Of a stretch of DNA of 64,000 bases, positions 7,231 to 15,649 are shown in pieces (position 1 is the stretch's first letter; the number at the start of each line of letters is the position of its first letter). The notes under the pieces are model-generated. The model had not been told where the DNA came from. It did no database searches and saw only the letters and a list, made by a program, of their open reading frames with translations. This stretch comes from CAVVUC01 sp963751395. GTDB lineage: Bacteria > Verrucomicrobiota > Verrucomicrobiia > Chthoniobacterales > Chthoniobacteraceae. The stretch spans positions 372,001 to 436,000 of the forward strand of contig CAVVUC010000001.1 of NCBI GenBank assembly GCA_963751395.1. Direction: 5' to 3'. Position numbers and translations under genes: made by a program.

Positions 7231-9524
7231 ATGAACGAAAAACACATTCTCAAAATCACCACGGAACTGAACCTCGCGCCCCGCCAGGTGATCGCCACCG
7301 CAGTCCTGCTCGACGACGGAGCGACCGTGCCGTTCATCGCGCGCTATCGCAAGGAAAAGACGGGCGAACTCGACGAGGTCCAGATCACCGCGATCCGCGA
7401 TCGCCTGGAGCAGCTGCAGGAACTGGACACGCGCCGCGAGTCGATCATTTCCTCGCTCAAAGAGCGCAACCTGCTGACCGCGGAACTTCAGGCGAAAATC
7501 GATGCCGCCGAAACCGATGTCGACGCTGGAGGACATCTACCTGCCGTTCCGTCCGAAGAAACGGACACGCGCCACGATCGCGAAGGAAAAGGGCCTCGAT
7601 CCGCTCGCCGAGTTGTTGTTCGCGCAAGACCCCGCGACCGATCCGCTGGCGGCCGCAAAGGAATACGTCGGACGCGAGTATCAGGTCGAAAATCAAAAAT
7701 CACAAAATCGAAACTGCCGAAGAAGCGCTTGCCGGCGCGCGCGACATCATCGCCGAACAGATCACCGACAATGCCAGCGCCCGGGCGCACATTGCGCGAG
7801 CTTTATCTCACGAAAGGAGTGCTGAAATCGAAAGTCCTCTTCGGCAAGGAAGAGGAAGGCGCGAAGTTCAAGGACTACTTCGACTGGAGCGAGCCCGCCG
7901 ACAAAGCCCCGTCGCACCGCATCCTCGCGATCCGGCGCGGCGAGAAGGAAGGCTTTCTCACTTCGCGTCTCACTCCGCCGGAGGAGGACGCGCAATCGGT
8001 CCTGGAGCGGCTGTTCGTCAAAGGCAAAACGCCCGGCGGCGCTCGAAGTCAAAGCCGCCGTGCACGACGGCTACAAGCGGCTGCTCGGTTTCCAGATGGA
8101 AGGCGAGGCGCGTCTGTTTTTCAAAAAGAAAGCCGACGAGGAAGCGATCCGCGTGTTCGCCGAAAACCTGCGCGAACTCCTGCTCGCGTCGCCGCTCGGA
8201 CAGAAAAACGTCGCTCGCGATCGATCCCGGTTTTCGCACCGGCTGCAAAGTCGTCTGCCTCGACCGCCAGGGAAAACTGCTCGTCAACGAAGTGATCTAC
8301 GTCGAGCAATCGTCGCGCGCGGCGTTCGAGGCGGCGGACGCGATCAAGTCGATCGTGCAAGCAGCTACAGCGTCGAGGCCATCGCCATCGGCAACGGCAC
8401 GGCGGGCGCGAGACCGAGGCGTTCGTGCAAAAACTCGGGCTGCCACCGATTCCCGTGATCGTCATGGTCAACGAAAGCGGCGCGTCGGTTTACTCCGCGA
8501 GCGAAGTGGCGCGCGAGGAATTCCCGACACACGACCTCACCGTGCGCGGCGCGGTTTCCATCGGACGCCGGCTCATGGACCCGCTCGCCGAGCTGGTGAA
8601 GATCGACCCGAAAGCCATCGGCGTCGGCCAGTATCAACACGACGTCGATCAGACCGGCCTCAAGCGCGGCCTCGACGACGTCGTGATCTCGTGTGTCAAC
8701 GGCGTCGGCGTCGAGCTGAACACCGCGAGCAAACAACTCCTCAGCTACGTCTCCGGCCTCAACGCGCAGCATCGCCGCGAACATCGTCGCGCATCGCAAC
8801 GAACATGGCCCCTTCAAATCGCGCCGCTCGCTGCTCACTGTCACGCGACTCGGCCCGAAGGCATTCGAGCAGGCCGCCGGTTTTCTCCGCATCCGCGACG
8901 GCGAACACCCGCTCGACGCCAGCGCCGTCCATCCCGAACGTTACCCGCTTGTCGAGCGCATGGCCGCCGACCTCGGCTGCTCGGTGCGCGACTTGATGAA
9001 GGACGGCTCGCTGCGCGCGAAGACTCGATCTGAAAAAATACGTCAGCGAAGAAGTCGGCCTGCCGACGCTCAACGACATCATGGCCGAACTCGCCAAACC
9101 CGGACGCGACCCGCGCCAGAAGTTCGAGGCGTTCTCATTCGCCGAGGGCGTGTCGAAAATGGAAGACCTGCAACCCGGCCTGAAGCTCCCCGGCATCGTC
9201 ACCAACGTCACCGCGTTCGGCGCGTTCGTGGACATCGGCGTGCATCAGGACGGCCTCGTCCACATCAGCCAGCTCAGCGATCGATTTCGTAAAAAATCCC
9301 GCCGACGTGGTGAAGGTCGCGCAGAAGGTGCATGGTCACCGTCCTCGAAGTGGACATGCGAAAGAAAACGCATCGCGCTTTCGATGAAATCAAAGCCCGA
9401 GATCGGCGCCACGCGCGGTCCGCGCAACGAACCCGGTCCCCGCAACGGCGGCGGAGGCTTCAAAACTCGCGAAACACAACCCGCGAATGACTGGTTCAGC
9501 CAGGCGGCGAACAGGCGGCATTAG
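7231..9524 (+). pseudogene. tex: tex (YhgF) RNA-binding transcription accessory protein, about 12 frameshifts
   Basis: Joining three frames rebuilds a nearly full-length Tex protein of about 760 aa. It begins MNEKHILKITTELNLAPRQV; the Tex core follows (YLPFRPKKRTRATIAKEKGL, YRKEKTGELDE, a YqgF-like part with LAIDPGFRTGCKVV, helix-hairpin-helix region VGQYQHDVDQTGLK), and then an S1 RNA-binding domain (LPGIVTNVTAFGAFVDIGVHQDG). Frame changes fall near 7515, 7695, 7791, 8036, 8211, 8361, 8406, 8766, 9024, 9285, 9334 and 9361. Ten of the twelve fit a single inserted base, and no large deletion or extra nonsense change is evident. Tex is normally intact and conserved. Either this copy is recently dead, or the stretch carries sequencing/assembly errors. 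Confidence 0.85.
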
Positions 9525-9576
9525 GCGCTTCGACTATTTGATTTGCCGGGAATTTCAGACATCGCCAGATGATAGA

Positions 9577-9658
9577 TACCAGGGAGGGGACTCGAACCCC
9601 TACTCCTTGCGGAACCAGATCCTAAGTCTGGCGCGTCTGCCAATTTCGCCACCCTGGC
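9577..9658 (-). tRNA. tRNA-Leu(UAG)
   Basis: On the minus strand the acceptor GCCAGGG, a D arm with GGCGAAATTGGCAGACGC, the anticodon arm CCAGA-CTTAGGA-TCTGG (UAG), a short variable arm, and the T arm GGGG-TTCGAGT-CCCC are all in place. The end is CCCTGGT-A and CCA is not encoded, so CCA must be added after transcription. The end pair is a G-T wobble. Confidence 0.93.
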
Positions 9659-9759
9659 GTCTTTGCTACTGAGGGACTTACGACGATTCGGCAGTCCCTT
9701 GATCACTCTGTGCTAGAGTAATGCCTTGAAAAAGCAAGCTAAGGAGAGAAAACCAGCCC

Positions 9760-9779
9760 CCGCTCAAAAAGCGGTTTTT
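9760..9779 (+). terminator. Short intrinsic terminator hairpin
   Basis: A 5-bp stem (ccgct / agcgg) with a 5-nt loop is followed directly by five T on the plus strand. No plus-strand gene ends just before it; tex ends 235 bp upstream. It may insulate the tRNA region. 9780-9925 shows nothing else. Confidence 0.5.
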
Positions 9780-9925
9780 ACGCTCTAGTTCGGCACACCC
9801 GATGCGGCAAATTCCAGCACAGGCTCCAGCACAAATGGCACGAGCGAACATGCGGCGTAGTTTATCAGCGTTTGCGATTCACGCAATCGCAGAGTGCCCG
9901 GCCTCCACGTCCGCAATGGGCGTTT

Positions 9926-10377
9926 TTACTGCCAGCTTTGGATTGACCGGGGCGACGGCAACATGTCCGCCATGTCCTGAACGATATCCTTGTATTTTCT
10001 CCCGATTAGGTTCGCATTGCCTGTCCGTGCGGTTGAGTCGGAACTGCCTGATGCCACCAGCGTGTCCATTATCGCGCCGGTTTCGGAAATTGGATGGTCT
10101 GAGTTCCAACTCAGGCCAATGCTGTTACCGTTCGAGTCGGGGTTCTCGCCTCCCCGAAGGAACATCGTCTGCGAGTAGAGGTTCGCAGTAAGGTAGTCGA
10201 TTCCGCCCTTGACGGCCTCGGAAAACGGATCGTCAGCTTGATTCCCGGGGTGACCATGAATTTCGAACGCCTGAACCGCCAATGCCGTGGAATTCCCGTA
10301 ATACGAATTATAAGAACCACTTGGGTTGGCGTTGCTCCAGGCATACTGTCTCGCTCCGCTCGATTCACCACTGCTGA
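9926..10377 (-). pseudogene. Internal fragment of a secreted-type protein, ends lost
   Basis: Minus-strand reading gives a coherent stretch of about 130 residues: SGARQYAWSNANPSGSYNSY, ALAVQAFEIHGHPGN, YLTANLYSQTMFL, LSWNSDHPISETGAIMDTL and KYKDIVQDMADM. The spacing of aromatic and helical segments recalls alpha/alpha-repeat (prenyltransferase/squalene-oxidase-like) secreted proteins, but I cannot confirm the family. Its N-terminal side is cut at about 10377, where a plus-strand reverse-transcriptase fragment begins. Its C-terminal side runs into a frame that stops quickly and may be shifted. It is a scrap trapped between elements. Confidence 0.5.
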
Positions 10378-10831
10378 TAATATCTGCCTGCGCGAAGTGC
10401 TGGACAACTGCTTCGTGGAATCCGTCCAGCCGGCGTGCGGGGTGCGTACCTTCCTGGTTCGATTTGCCGATGATTTCGTCATGGGCTTCGAGAGTCTGGA
10501 GGATGCGCAGAAAGTCCAGCGGGTGATCGCCAGGCGTTTTGCCCGCTCCGGACTGAAGATCAATGCACAGAAAACGCGGCTGTTGCGCTTCGAGCGTCCG
10601 CCGCGAGGGGGGCGCGAGGCTGGAGGAAAAACCAGAGACATTCATGACGCCTGCTATGGAGTCACCGGCAACTATCGTATGCTGCACCGGCTGCGATGGG
10701 AGGTGGCGAAGTTTTGGCGAAAGTGGCTGGCGCGGCGCAACCGCGGCAACGGTCTGAACTGGCAACAGTTTGGTTCGGTGCTGCAAGCCTTCCCTCCGGC
10801 CCCGGCACGCATCGTTCACTCTGTCATGTAG
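10372..10831 (+). pseudogene. Group II intron reverse transcriptase, C-terminal fragment
   Basis: The frame begins at DNICLREVLDNCF, which corresponds to the RT region just before the active site. It continues through FLVRFADDFVMGFES (YADD-type catalytic box with FADD) and SGLKINAQKTRLLRFERPP. The end is the typical maturase tail GVTGNYRMLHRLRW ... FPPAPARIVHSVM. The fingers, palm start and most of domain X are missing, and there is no proper start codon. It differs clearly from the RT at 12559, so it comes from a separate intron lineage. Confidence 0.8.
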
Positions 10832-10845
10832 CGAACCCGCAGCTT

Positions 10846-10885
10846 GAGGAACCGGATGCGTCAATCGCACTCGTCCGGTTCTGTG
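10846..10885 (+). ncRNA. Group II intron domain V of the remnant intron
   Basis: The hairpin has the shape expected for domain V: gaaccggat-g-cg ... cg-c-tcgtccggttc with a small internal bulge and a short cap. It lies 15 nt after the RT stop codon, the usual position for domain V. Confidence 0.7.
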
Positions 10886-10992
10886 GGGGCGTCGCCCGGC
10901 CTTCGGGTCGGGCGGCCCTATACCGGACCATCCCGAACACGCAACGCGGATTGGGGATTGATTTTCGCGCTCAACATTGCAACCTCCGCTCC

Positions 10993-11774
10993 GTGATTTC
11001 CCAACACGAAAACTCGTTGACCGACATATTTTCCAAAGCGCCACCCGGATTGATCGAGGAGATTTGCGAAGGCGACAGAATGTTCAAAGGCAACAAGGAG
11101 GCTTATCTGAGCGCGGGTTTGTCCGCGTTGAAATGCATTCGGACCGCAATGCTCGCGGCGGGTCTGCCGGGGTTCTCGGAGATTCTCGATTTCCCGAGCG
11201 GACATGGGCGCGTGCTTCGTTACCTCAAGGCGGAGTTCCCCAACGCGCGGCTCACCGCGTGCGACATCGAAATCGCCGCCGCCAACTTTTGCGAACGCGC
11301 GTTCGGCGCCGTCAAGGCTTACGGTCACGAGGATCCGTGGAAAATCAAGTTGCCGGCTCAGTACCGCTCAGTACCGATCTCATCTGGGTCGGTTCGCTCC
11401 TTACCCACATCGACCGGCGTCGATGCATCGATTTTCTGCATTACTTCTGCGCAAATCTCAAACCGGGTGGCCTGCTGGTTTTCACGATGCATGGACGCGA
11501 CGTTGCCCGGCGAATGGCTTCCGGAAGTTTCGCATTCGGGCTGGATCCAAAGGGTCTCGCCAGAGTGCAGAAAGATTACCGGCGGAAGGGATTCGGATAC
11601 GTGAATTACGCGAAGAAAAAGACCTTCGGCGTCTCGGAGAATTACGGCGTTTCGCTCGTGTCAGCACGGATTGTGTTCGAGGATCTTGAAAAACTTCCCG
11701 GCATGCGGCTGCTCACTTACATCGAGAATGGCTGGGACAATTTGCAGGACGTGATCGCATGCGTTCGCGAGTAG
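10993..11774 (+). pseudogene. Class I SAM-dependent methyltransferase, frameshifted
   Basis: Reading two frames gives about 255 residues. The first part (VISQHENSLTDIFSK ... ILDFPSGHGRVLRYLKAEF, TACDIEIAAANF) holds the SAM-binding glycine motif. The second part (DLIWVGSLLTHI, LKPGGLLVFTMHGRDVARR, GYGFVNYAKK-like segments) holds the later Rossmann strands. The break is an insertion at 11356-11375: the 10-bp word gctcagtacc occurs twice in tandem, with one extra base needed to restore frame. The start is unclear; GTG 10993 is in frame and the first ATG is 11080. The substrate is unknown, and the family resembles methyltransferases near glycan or polysaccharide genes. Confidence 0.7.
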
Positions 11775-11928
11775 AAATCGTCGCGCGCACCGGACGGAAC
11801 CGGTTGGTGAACTGATTCGCCGCATGTCATCGCCAACACCATTCCGATCTTTCGCTGCGGTGTCTGTTCGCGGCGCAGTCCTTTCGCTCGTCGCTGGCAG
11901 ACGGGGTCAGAGAAGTCCTTGACGCTTG

Positions 11929-12236
11929 GTGCGCCCGTGGATGTGGCGTCAAGGCGGGTGAGAGTTCCGTCGGTGGAATCAGGCGGTTCACCACCGAAGA
12001 CCGCGCCAACTGCGTCGCCATGAGGCGGGGTGGGGAGCAGGCGTGGAGTCGAACTGCCAGTTTGTAAAACAAATGAACCACAAACATGAGCCTCGAAAAA
12101 GAAGCAATCGGCAGCCGAGCCCCTCAAGATGGAGGCGAAGGCCGCCGAGCATGTCCGGAATCAACCGCCGTGGACATGGCAATGGACCGACGGGGTCTGC
12201 GTGGGCGACATAGATCGGGTCAGGCATTGACACTTG
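11929..12236 (+). mobile_element. Extra copy of a group II intron 5' end
   Basis: It begins with the group II 5' consensus-like gtgcgcccg at 11929 and runs 308 bp. It matches the next copy (12237 onward) along its length, including the aggcggggtggggagcagg block and the tctgcgtgggcgacat block. It carries no RT. Both copies are preceded by a similar word (ttgacgctt / ttgacactt), consistent with the same target preference. It is either a truncated second insertion or a tandem duplication of the intron's domain I. Confidence 0.65.
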
Positions 12237-12558
12237 GTGCGCCCGTGAAGCGGGCGTCAACGCGGGTGGAAGTCCCGCCGGTGCAATTAGACGGTTCAGC
12301 ACCGCAGACCGTGCCAACTGCGTCGCCGCGAGGCGGGGTGGGGAGCAGGCATGGAGTCGAACCGGCAGGTCGCAATGCACAGATGAACCACATAAATGAG
12401 CCTCGAAAAACACTCCCGGCAGCCGAGCCTCTCAAGAGTGGGCGAAGGCCGCAGAGTCGAGACCCAGACCAACCGTCGTGGGTTTTGACAATGGACCGGC
12501 GGGGTCTGCGTGGGCGACATGTCGCGAAGTGACGCGCGGGTAAACGGGGAGATCTGTC

Positions 12559-14043
12559 ATGGCGGGTAAGCAAGACTCAACTGGCGGCACAACCCCAACA
12601 AAGGGGAAGGCCGTGCAGGCCAGGACAGAAGTCGGAGGCGTTCGTAGTAGTGATAATCCCGTGCCGGACCTCTGGTTCGGGCAACCCGCGGGGGAGCGAA
12701 GGGACGCCACTTGTTCCGCAGGAGCGAAGCGCAGGGAAGGACGTGGTGACGGCCCGCGAGGGCTACCAGCACCCGAGAAAGTCCGGCAACTGTAAATCAC
12801 CCTGTATCGGAAAGCGAAGTCCAAGCCGGAATACCGGTTCTGGAGTCTATATGGAGAAGTGCAACGCGCCAACGTGCTGGCAGCAGCTTGGCGGCGCGTG
12901 AAAGCGAATGCAGGAGCGGCGGGGGTGGATGGAGTGAGCATCGAGGAACTCGCCGCCGATGCGCAGGTGGAAGCCGCGTGGCTGAACGCGCTGCAAGAGG
13001 AGCTTCACTGCAAAACGTACCGGCCCGCGCCGGTGCGCAGGGTGAAGATTCCCAAAGCCAGTGGAGGGTTTCGTGGGTTGGGGATTCCCACGGTGAAAGA
13101 CCGCGTGGTGCAGATGGCGGTGTATCTGGTGCTGATGCCGATCTTCGAGGCGGACTTCCATCCGCGCTCCTTCGGTTTTCGGCCCGGACGGGGCGCCCAC
13201 CAGGCGGTGGAGGTAATCCGGGAGGCATTGCGCATGGGCAAGACCGAGGTGGTCGATGCCGATCTGGGGCAATACTTCGACACGATCCCGCATCGGAAGC
13301 TGATGCGGCAGGTGGCCCGGCGGGTGAGCGACGGGATGATCCTGAAACTCATCAAAGCCTGGCTGCGCGCGCCGATCGTCGAGGAAGAGCAAGGCGGAGG
13401 CCGGAGGATGAAGGCCAACCCCTGTGGCACCCCGCAGGGCGGCGTCATCTCTCCCTTGCTGGCCAACATCTACCTTCATCCGCTGGATGAGGGCGTGAAT
13501 GAATGCCGGCAAAAGCCGCGGATGGTGCGGTATGCGGACGATCTGGTGATCCTCTGTCGGCCCGGAGAAGGAGAGGGGATGAAGGAGCGGCTGGCTCGGT
13601 GGCTGCAAAGCCGGGGGCTGGCCCTGAACGAAACCAAGACCCGAGTGCTCCAGAGCTGCGCGAGCGGCTTTGAGTTCCTGGGTTTCACCTTCCGCTGGCA
13701 GCAGTCGAAGAAGGGAACGCCGTATGTGCATACCGAGCCGAGCGCCGGCGCAGAGCAGGCGCTCCGGGACCGGGTGCGTGAACTCACCCGGCGTCCCACC
13801 ACCTGGAGAGCGACTGGCGAGGTTGTGCGCGAGATCAACCAAGTGACCCGTGGCTGGAGCAACTACTTTGCTTTGGCCCACCACCACCGGAGCTTCGGGC
13901 AGATGAATCACTTCATCGCCCACCGGCTGCGGCAATGGTTATGGCGCAAGCACGGGAATCCCTCGGGGAAATACCAGCGCTGGCCGGACCGCGAACTCTT
14001 CACCACGTATGGACTCTATCACCTGCCGGCGACGCTGGCGTAA
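12559..14043 (+). pseudogene. ltrA: Group II intron reverse transcriptase/maturase with internal stop
   Basis: The open frame from ATG 12559 (MAGKQDSTGGTTPTKG...) runs to KVRQL, meets TAA at 12793-12795, and continues in the same frame with ITLYRKAKSKPEYRF and the RT. Family proteins usually read KVRxLQ.KLY.KAK here, so TAA most simply replaces CAA. Downstream are the RT fingers (AGAAGVDGVSIEEL), GTPQGGVISPLLANIYL, the catalytic RYADDLVIL box, the LGFTFRWQ thumb, and a GIIM maturase domain (RGWSNYFALAHHH ... TTYGLYHLPATLA). There is no HNH endonuclease domain. Translation could restart at GTG 12859, giving 394 aa that still holds all RT motifs but loses the N-terminus. Confidence 0.85.
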
Positions 14044-14071
14044 GACATCGCAAACCGACAAAGGAACTCGG

Positions 14072-14106
14072 AAAGCCGGATGCGGGAAAACCGCCCGTCC
14101 GGTTTG
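14072..14106 (+). ncRNA. Group II intron domain V
   Basis: The sequence folds as aagccggatgcggg-aaaa-ccgcccgtccggttt, the classical 34-nt domain V hairpin with a GNRA-like cap and a two-base bulge. It lies about 30 nt after the RT stop codon. Confidence 0.8.
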
Positions 14107-14208
14107 ATGAGGGGCGGGAAGCAGACGGTCACTGGCCCGCGGGCCTCTCAATCCGTCGCTTCCCGCCTACTCTACACGCTTCCCGGACTCTCTGGATGGC
14201 TGTGGGGC

Positions 14209-14316
14209 ATGGCAAGGCCACCACGCCTCGAGTATGAGGGGCTGTTTATGTTGTCACAGCACGGGGTAATGAGCGACGGCGGATTTATCGTCAAAGTCTC
14301 AAGCATCCCGTGCTGA
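14209..14316 (+). pseudogene. Start of a REP-associated tyrosine (Y1/RAYT) transposase, truncated
   Basis: The ATG at 14209 opens MARPPRLEYEG, the very characteristic N-terminus of RAYT/Y1 transposases of the IS200/IS605 type. After about 11 residues the likeness ends; normally YHV.xRGN follows, but here the frame reads LFMLSQHGVMSDGG and stops at 14316. An inverted repeat (cagcacggg 14257-14265 / cccgtgctg 14307-14315) lies over this tail and may be a REP-like palindrome. The catalytic HUH and Tyr regions are gone, so the gene is dead. Confidence 0.6.
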
Positions 14317-14406
14317 CTGACCCCGTGCCCTCTCTGCCCGACGCCGATCCCCGGTCTGCCCGCCCACGCAGCGGCGGGCGCGAATGCAGATTCCGGCAGA
14401 GCAGGT

Positions 14407-14613
14407 TCAGCAGTCGATGCTCTCGCCGACTTCGAGCGCTTTTGCCCGCATCGCGCCGGCTTCGACTTTTTGCACGAATGCATGAGGATCGACCTTGATG
14501 AGGTCGAATGTGTTGAAGTGCATCGGGATCGCGAGGTCGGCTTTGAGGAACTCGACCGCGATGGCCGCGTCGTCGATGCCCATGGTGAAGTTGTCGCCGA
14601 TCGGCAGCATCGC
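14407..14613 (-). pseudogene. C-terminal fragment of a UPF0173 metal-dependent hydrolase
   Basis: The minus-strand frame ends LPIGDNFTMGIDDAAIAVEF, then IPMHFNTFDLI and a helical tail GESIDC. This matches the end of UPF0173 metallo-beta-lactamase-fold hydrolases, where GDNFTMG and PMHYNTF are conserved metal-site regions. The likeness stops near 14613, at the point where plus-strand coding for an unrelated secreted protein starts. The rest of the hydrolase (about 160 residues, with the HxHxDH site) is absent. A recombination or deletion end is the simplest reading. Confidence 0.75.
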
Positions 14614-15643
14614 GGGCGACGGCCTTTCCAATGAACTCGCCGATCCCGACAACGATGGCGAAGCGAACGCGCTCGAATTCACCACCGCACAAGATCCAGC
14701 CGTCGCGACGCGGGCCGGGGTGACTTCGGTTGTGAACGGCGCTTCCACCGAGTTCACCTACAAGCGTTCCAAGGCTGCGAAAAACGGTGGCACCGCGTTC
14801 CAGGTTGAATACACCGACAACCTCCCTGGCGGCGTCTGGAGCACGAGCGGGATCAATCAGGAGCCGGCGCCGATCCTCGACGATGGAACTGCGCAGACGA
14901 TGAAAATTCTCGTTCCGTTTGCGACGGGGCGCATGGTTCGATTGAAGATCACGCTGCCCGGCGAACAGCCTGTTTACGCCTCCGCCGCCAGCGCCAGCCG
15001 CGGCACATTGCAACTTTTGGCCGCGAATCTTTCGCACACTGGCGGCTCGAATTTGAACGCGGGTACGATCCTCGTTTCGCACGCCGACGCCCTCGCTCGA
15101 TCGACGGCAAACATGAACGGCGGCGCGCTCAGTTTCAGCGCCACCAATCCCTCGCCCGGTTCCCTGCAATCGACCGCCACGAACCGCAACATCGCGCTGA
15201 AAGACACGTCGGCATCGCCATTGCCCGTCACGCTCGCGGTCGGTGCCGGCGGTGCATCGACCACCTGCATGGGAACGCTCAGCGGCTCCGGTTCGTTTGC
15301 AAAAGTGGGCGCGGGAACTCTCACGCCAACCGCCCCTCAACCGTTCACGGGCAGCACAAGCGTCAATGAAGGAACGCTCGCCCTCGGAGGCAATCTCACC
15401 GGAAGACTCAACGTGACCGGGGGCGCGTTCGCTCCGCAAGGCATGCCCGCCGTCGCTGGCAGCGTCACGTTCGGCGCGGGTGGAACGCTGCGTGTCCGCA
15501 GCAACGCCGCCGGAATCTGGACTTTCGCCACCGATTCGGACATGATCCTTTCCGACGACGGCACCTTGCAGCAAGTCAAAGTCACCGTCCCCGCCGGCCC
15601 GGGCCCGAAGCGCTTTGTCCGGTTGAAAGTTACGAAACCCTGA
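14614..15643 (+). pseudogene. Mosaic C-terminal part of a PATR-type secreted protein
   Basis: From about 14614 the plus frame reads as the end of a large secreted protein. First comes an acidic-loop C-terminal domain (ELADPDNDGEANALEFTTAQ ... FTYKRSKAAKNGG ... RMVRLKI). PATR-like beta repeats follow (GTLSGSGSFAKVGAGTLT, GSTSVNEGTLALGGNL). A second, partial terminal domain ends VPAGPGPKRFVRLKVTKP. No start codon or signal peptide belongs to it; the frame only appears open upstream because it runs antisense over the UPF0173 scrap. Two C-terminal domains in one frame indicate recombination between related genes. It stops 6 bp before the next gene, so the fragment may still be transcribed into it. 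Confidence 0.7.
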
Positions 15644-15649
15644 TTTCCC

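Larger units (their letters stand above)
10372..10921 (+). mobile_element. 3' remnant of a group II intron
   Basis: This combines the C-terminal part of an intron reverse transcriptase (to 10831), a domain V hairpin (10846-10885), and a domain VI-like GC stem ending in ccctat near 10921. The 5' half (domain I and the RT fingers) is absent and replaced by the unrelated minus-strand fragment at 9926-10377. The intron can no longer splice or move by itself. Confidence 0.75.
12237..14175 (+). mobile_element. Group II intron, nearly complete
   Basis: The 5' end is gtgcgcccg at 12237, followed by about 320 nt of structured domain I-III sequence. The intron-encoded RT runs from 12559 to 14043, domain V lies at about 14072-14106, and a domain VI stem (gggcgggaagc... 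/ ...gcttcccgcc) ends with ctactctac near 14175. The size of about 1.94 kb is typical. The 3' exon leads directly into a RAYT-like start codon at 14209. The RT frame has one stop codon, so self-mobility is doubtful, though ribozyme parts look intact. Confidence 0.8.

Noticed and set aside
6906..8996. 696-codon ORF over tex
   Set aside because: It is a patchwork of true Tex segments and Arg-rich nonsense from other frames, not a gene by itself.
7231..9524. Programmed ribosomal frameshifting in tex
   Set aside because: Twelve shift sites without common slippery sequences cannot all be programmed; error or decay is far more likely.
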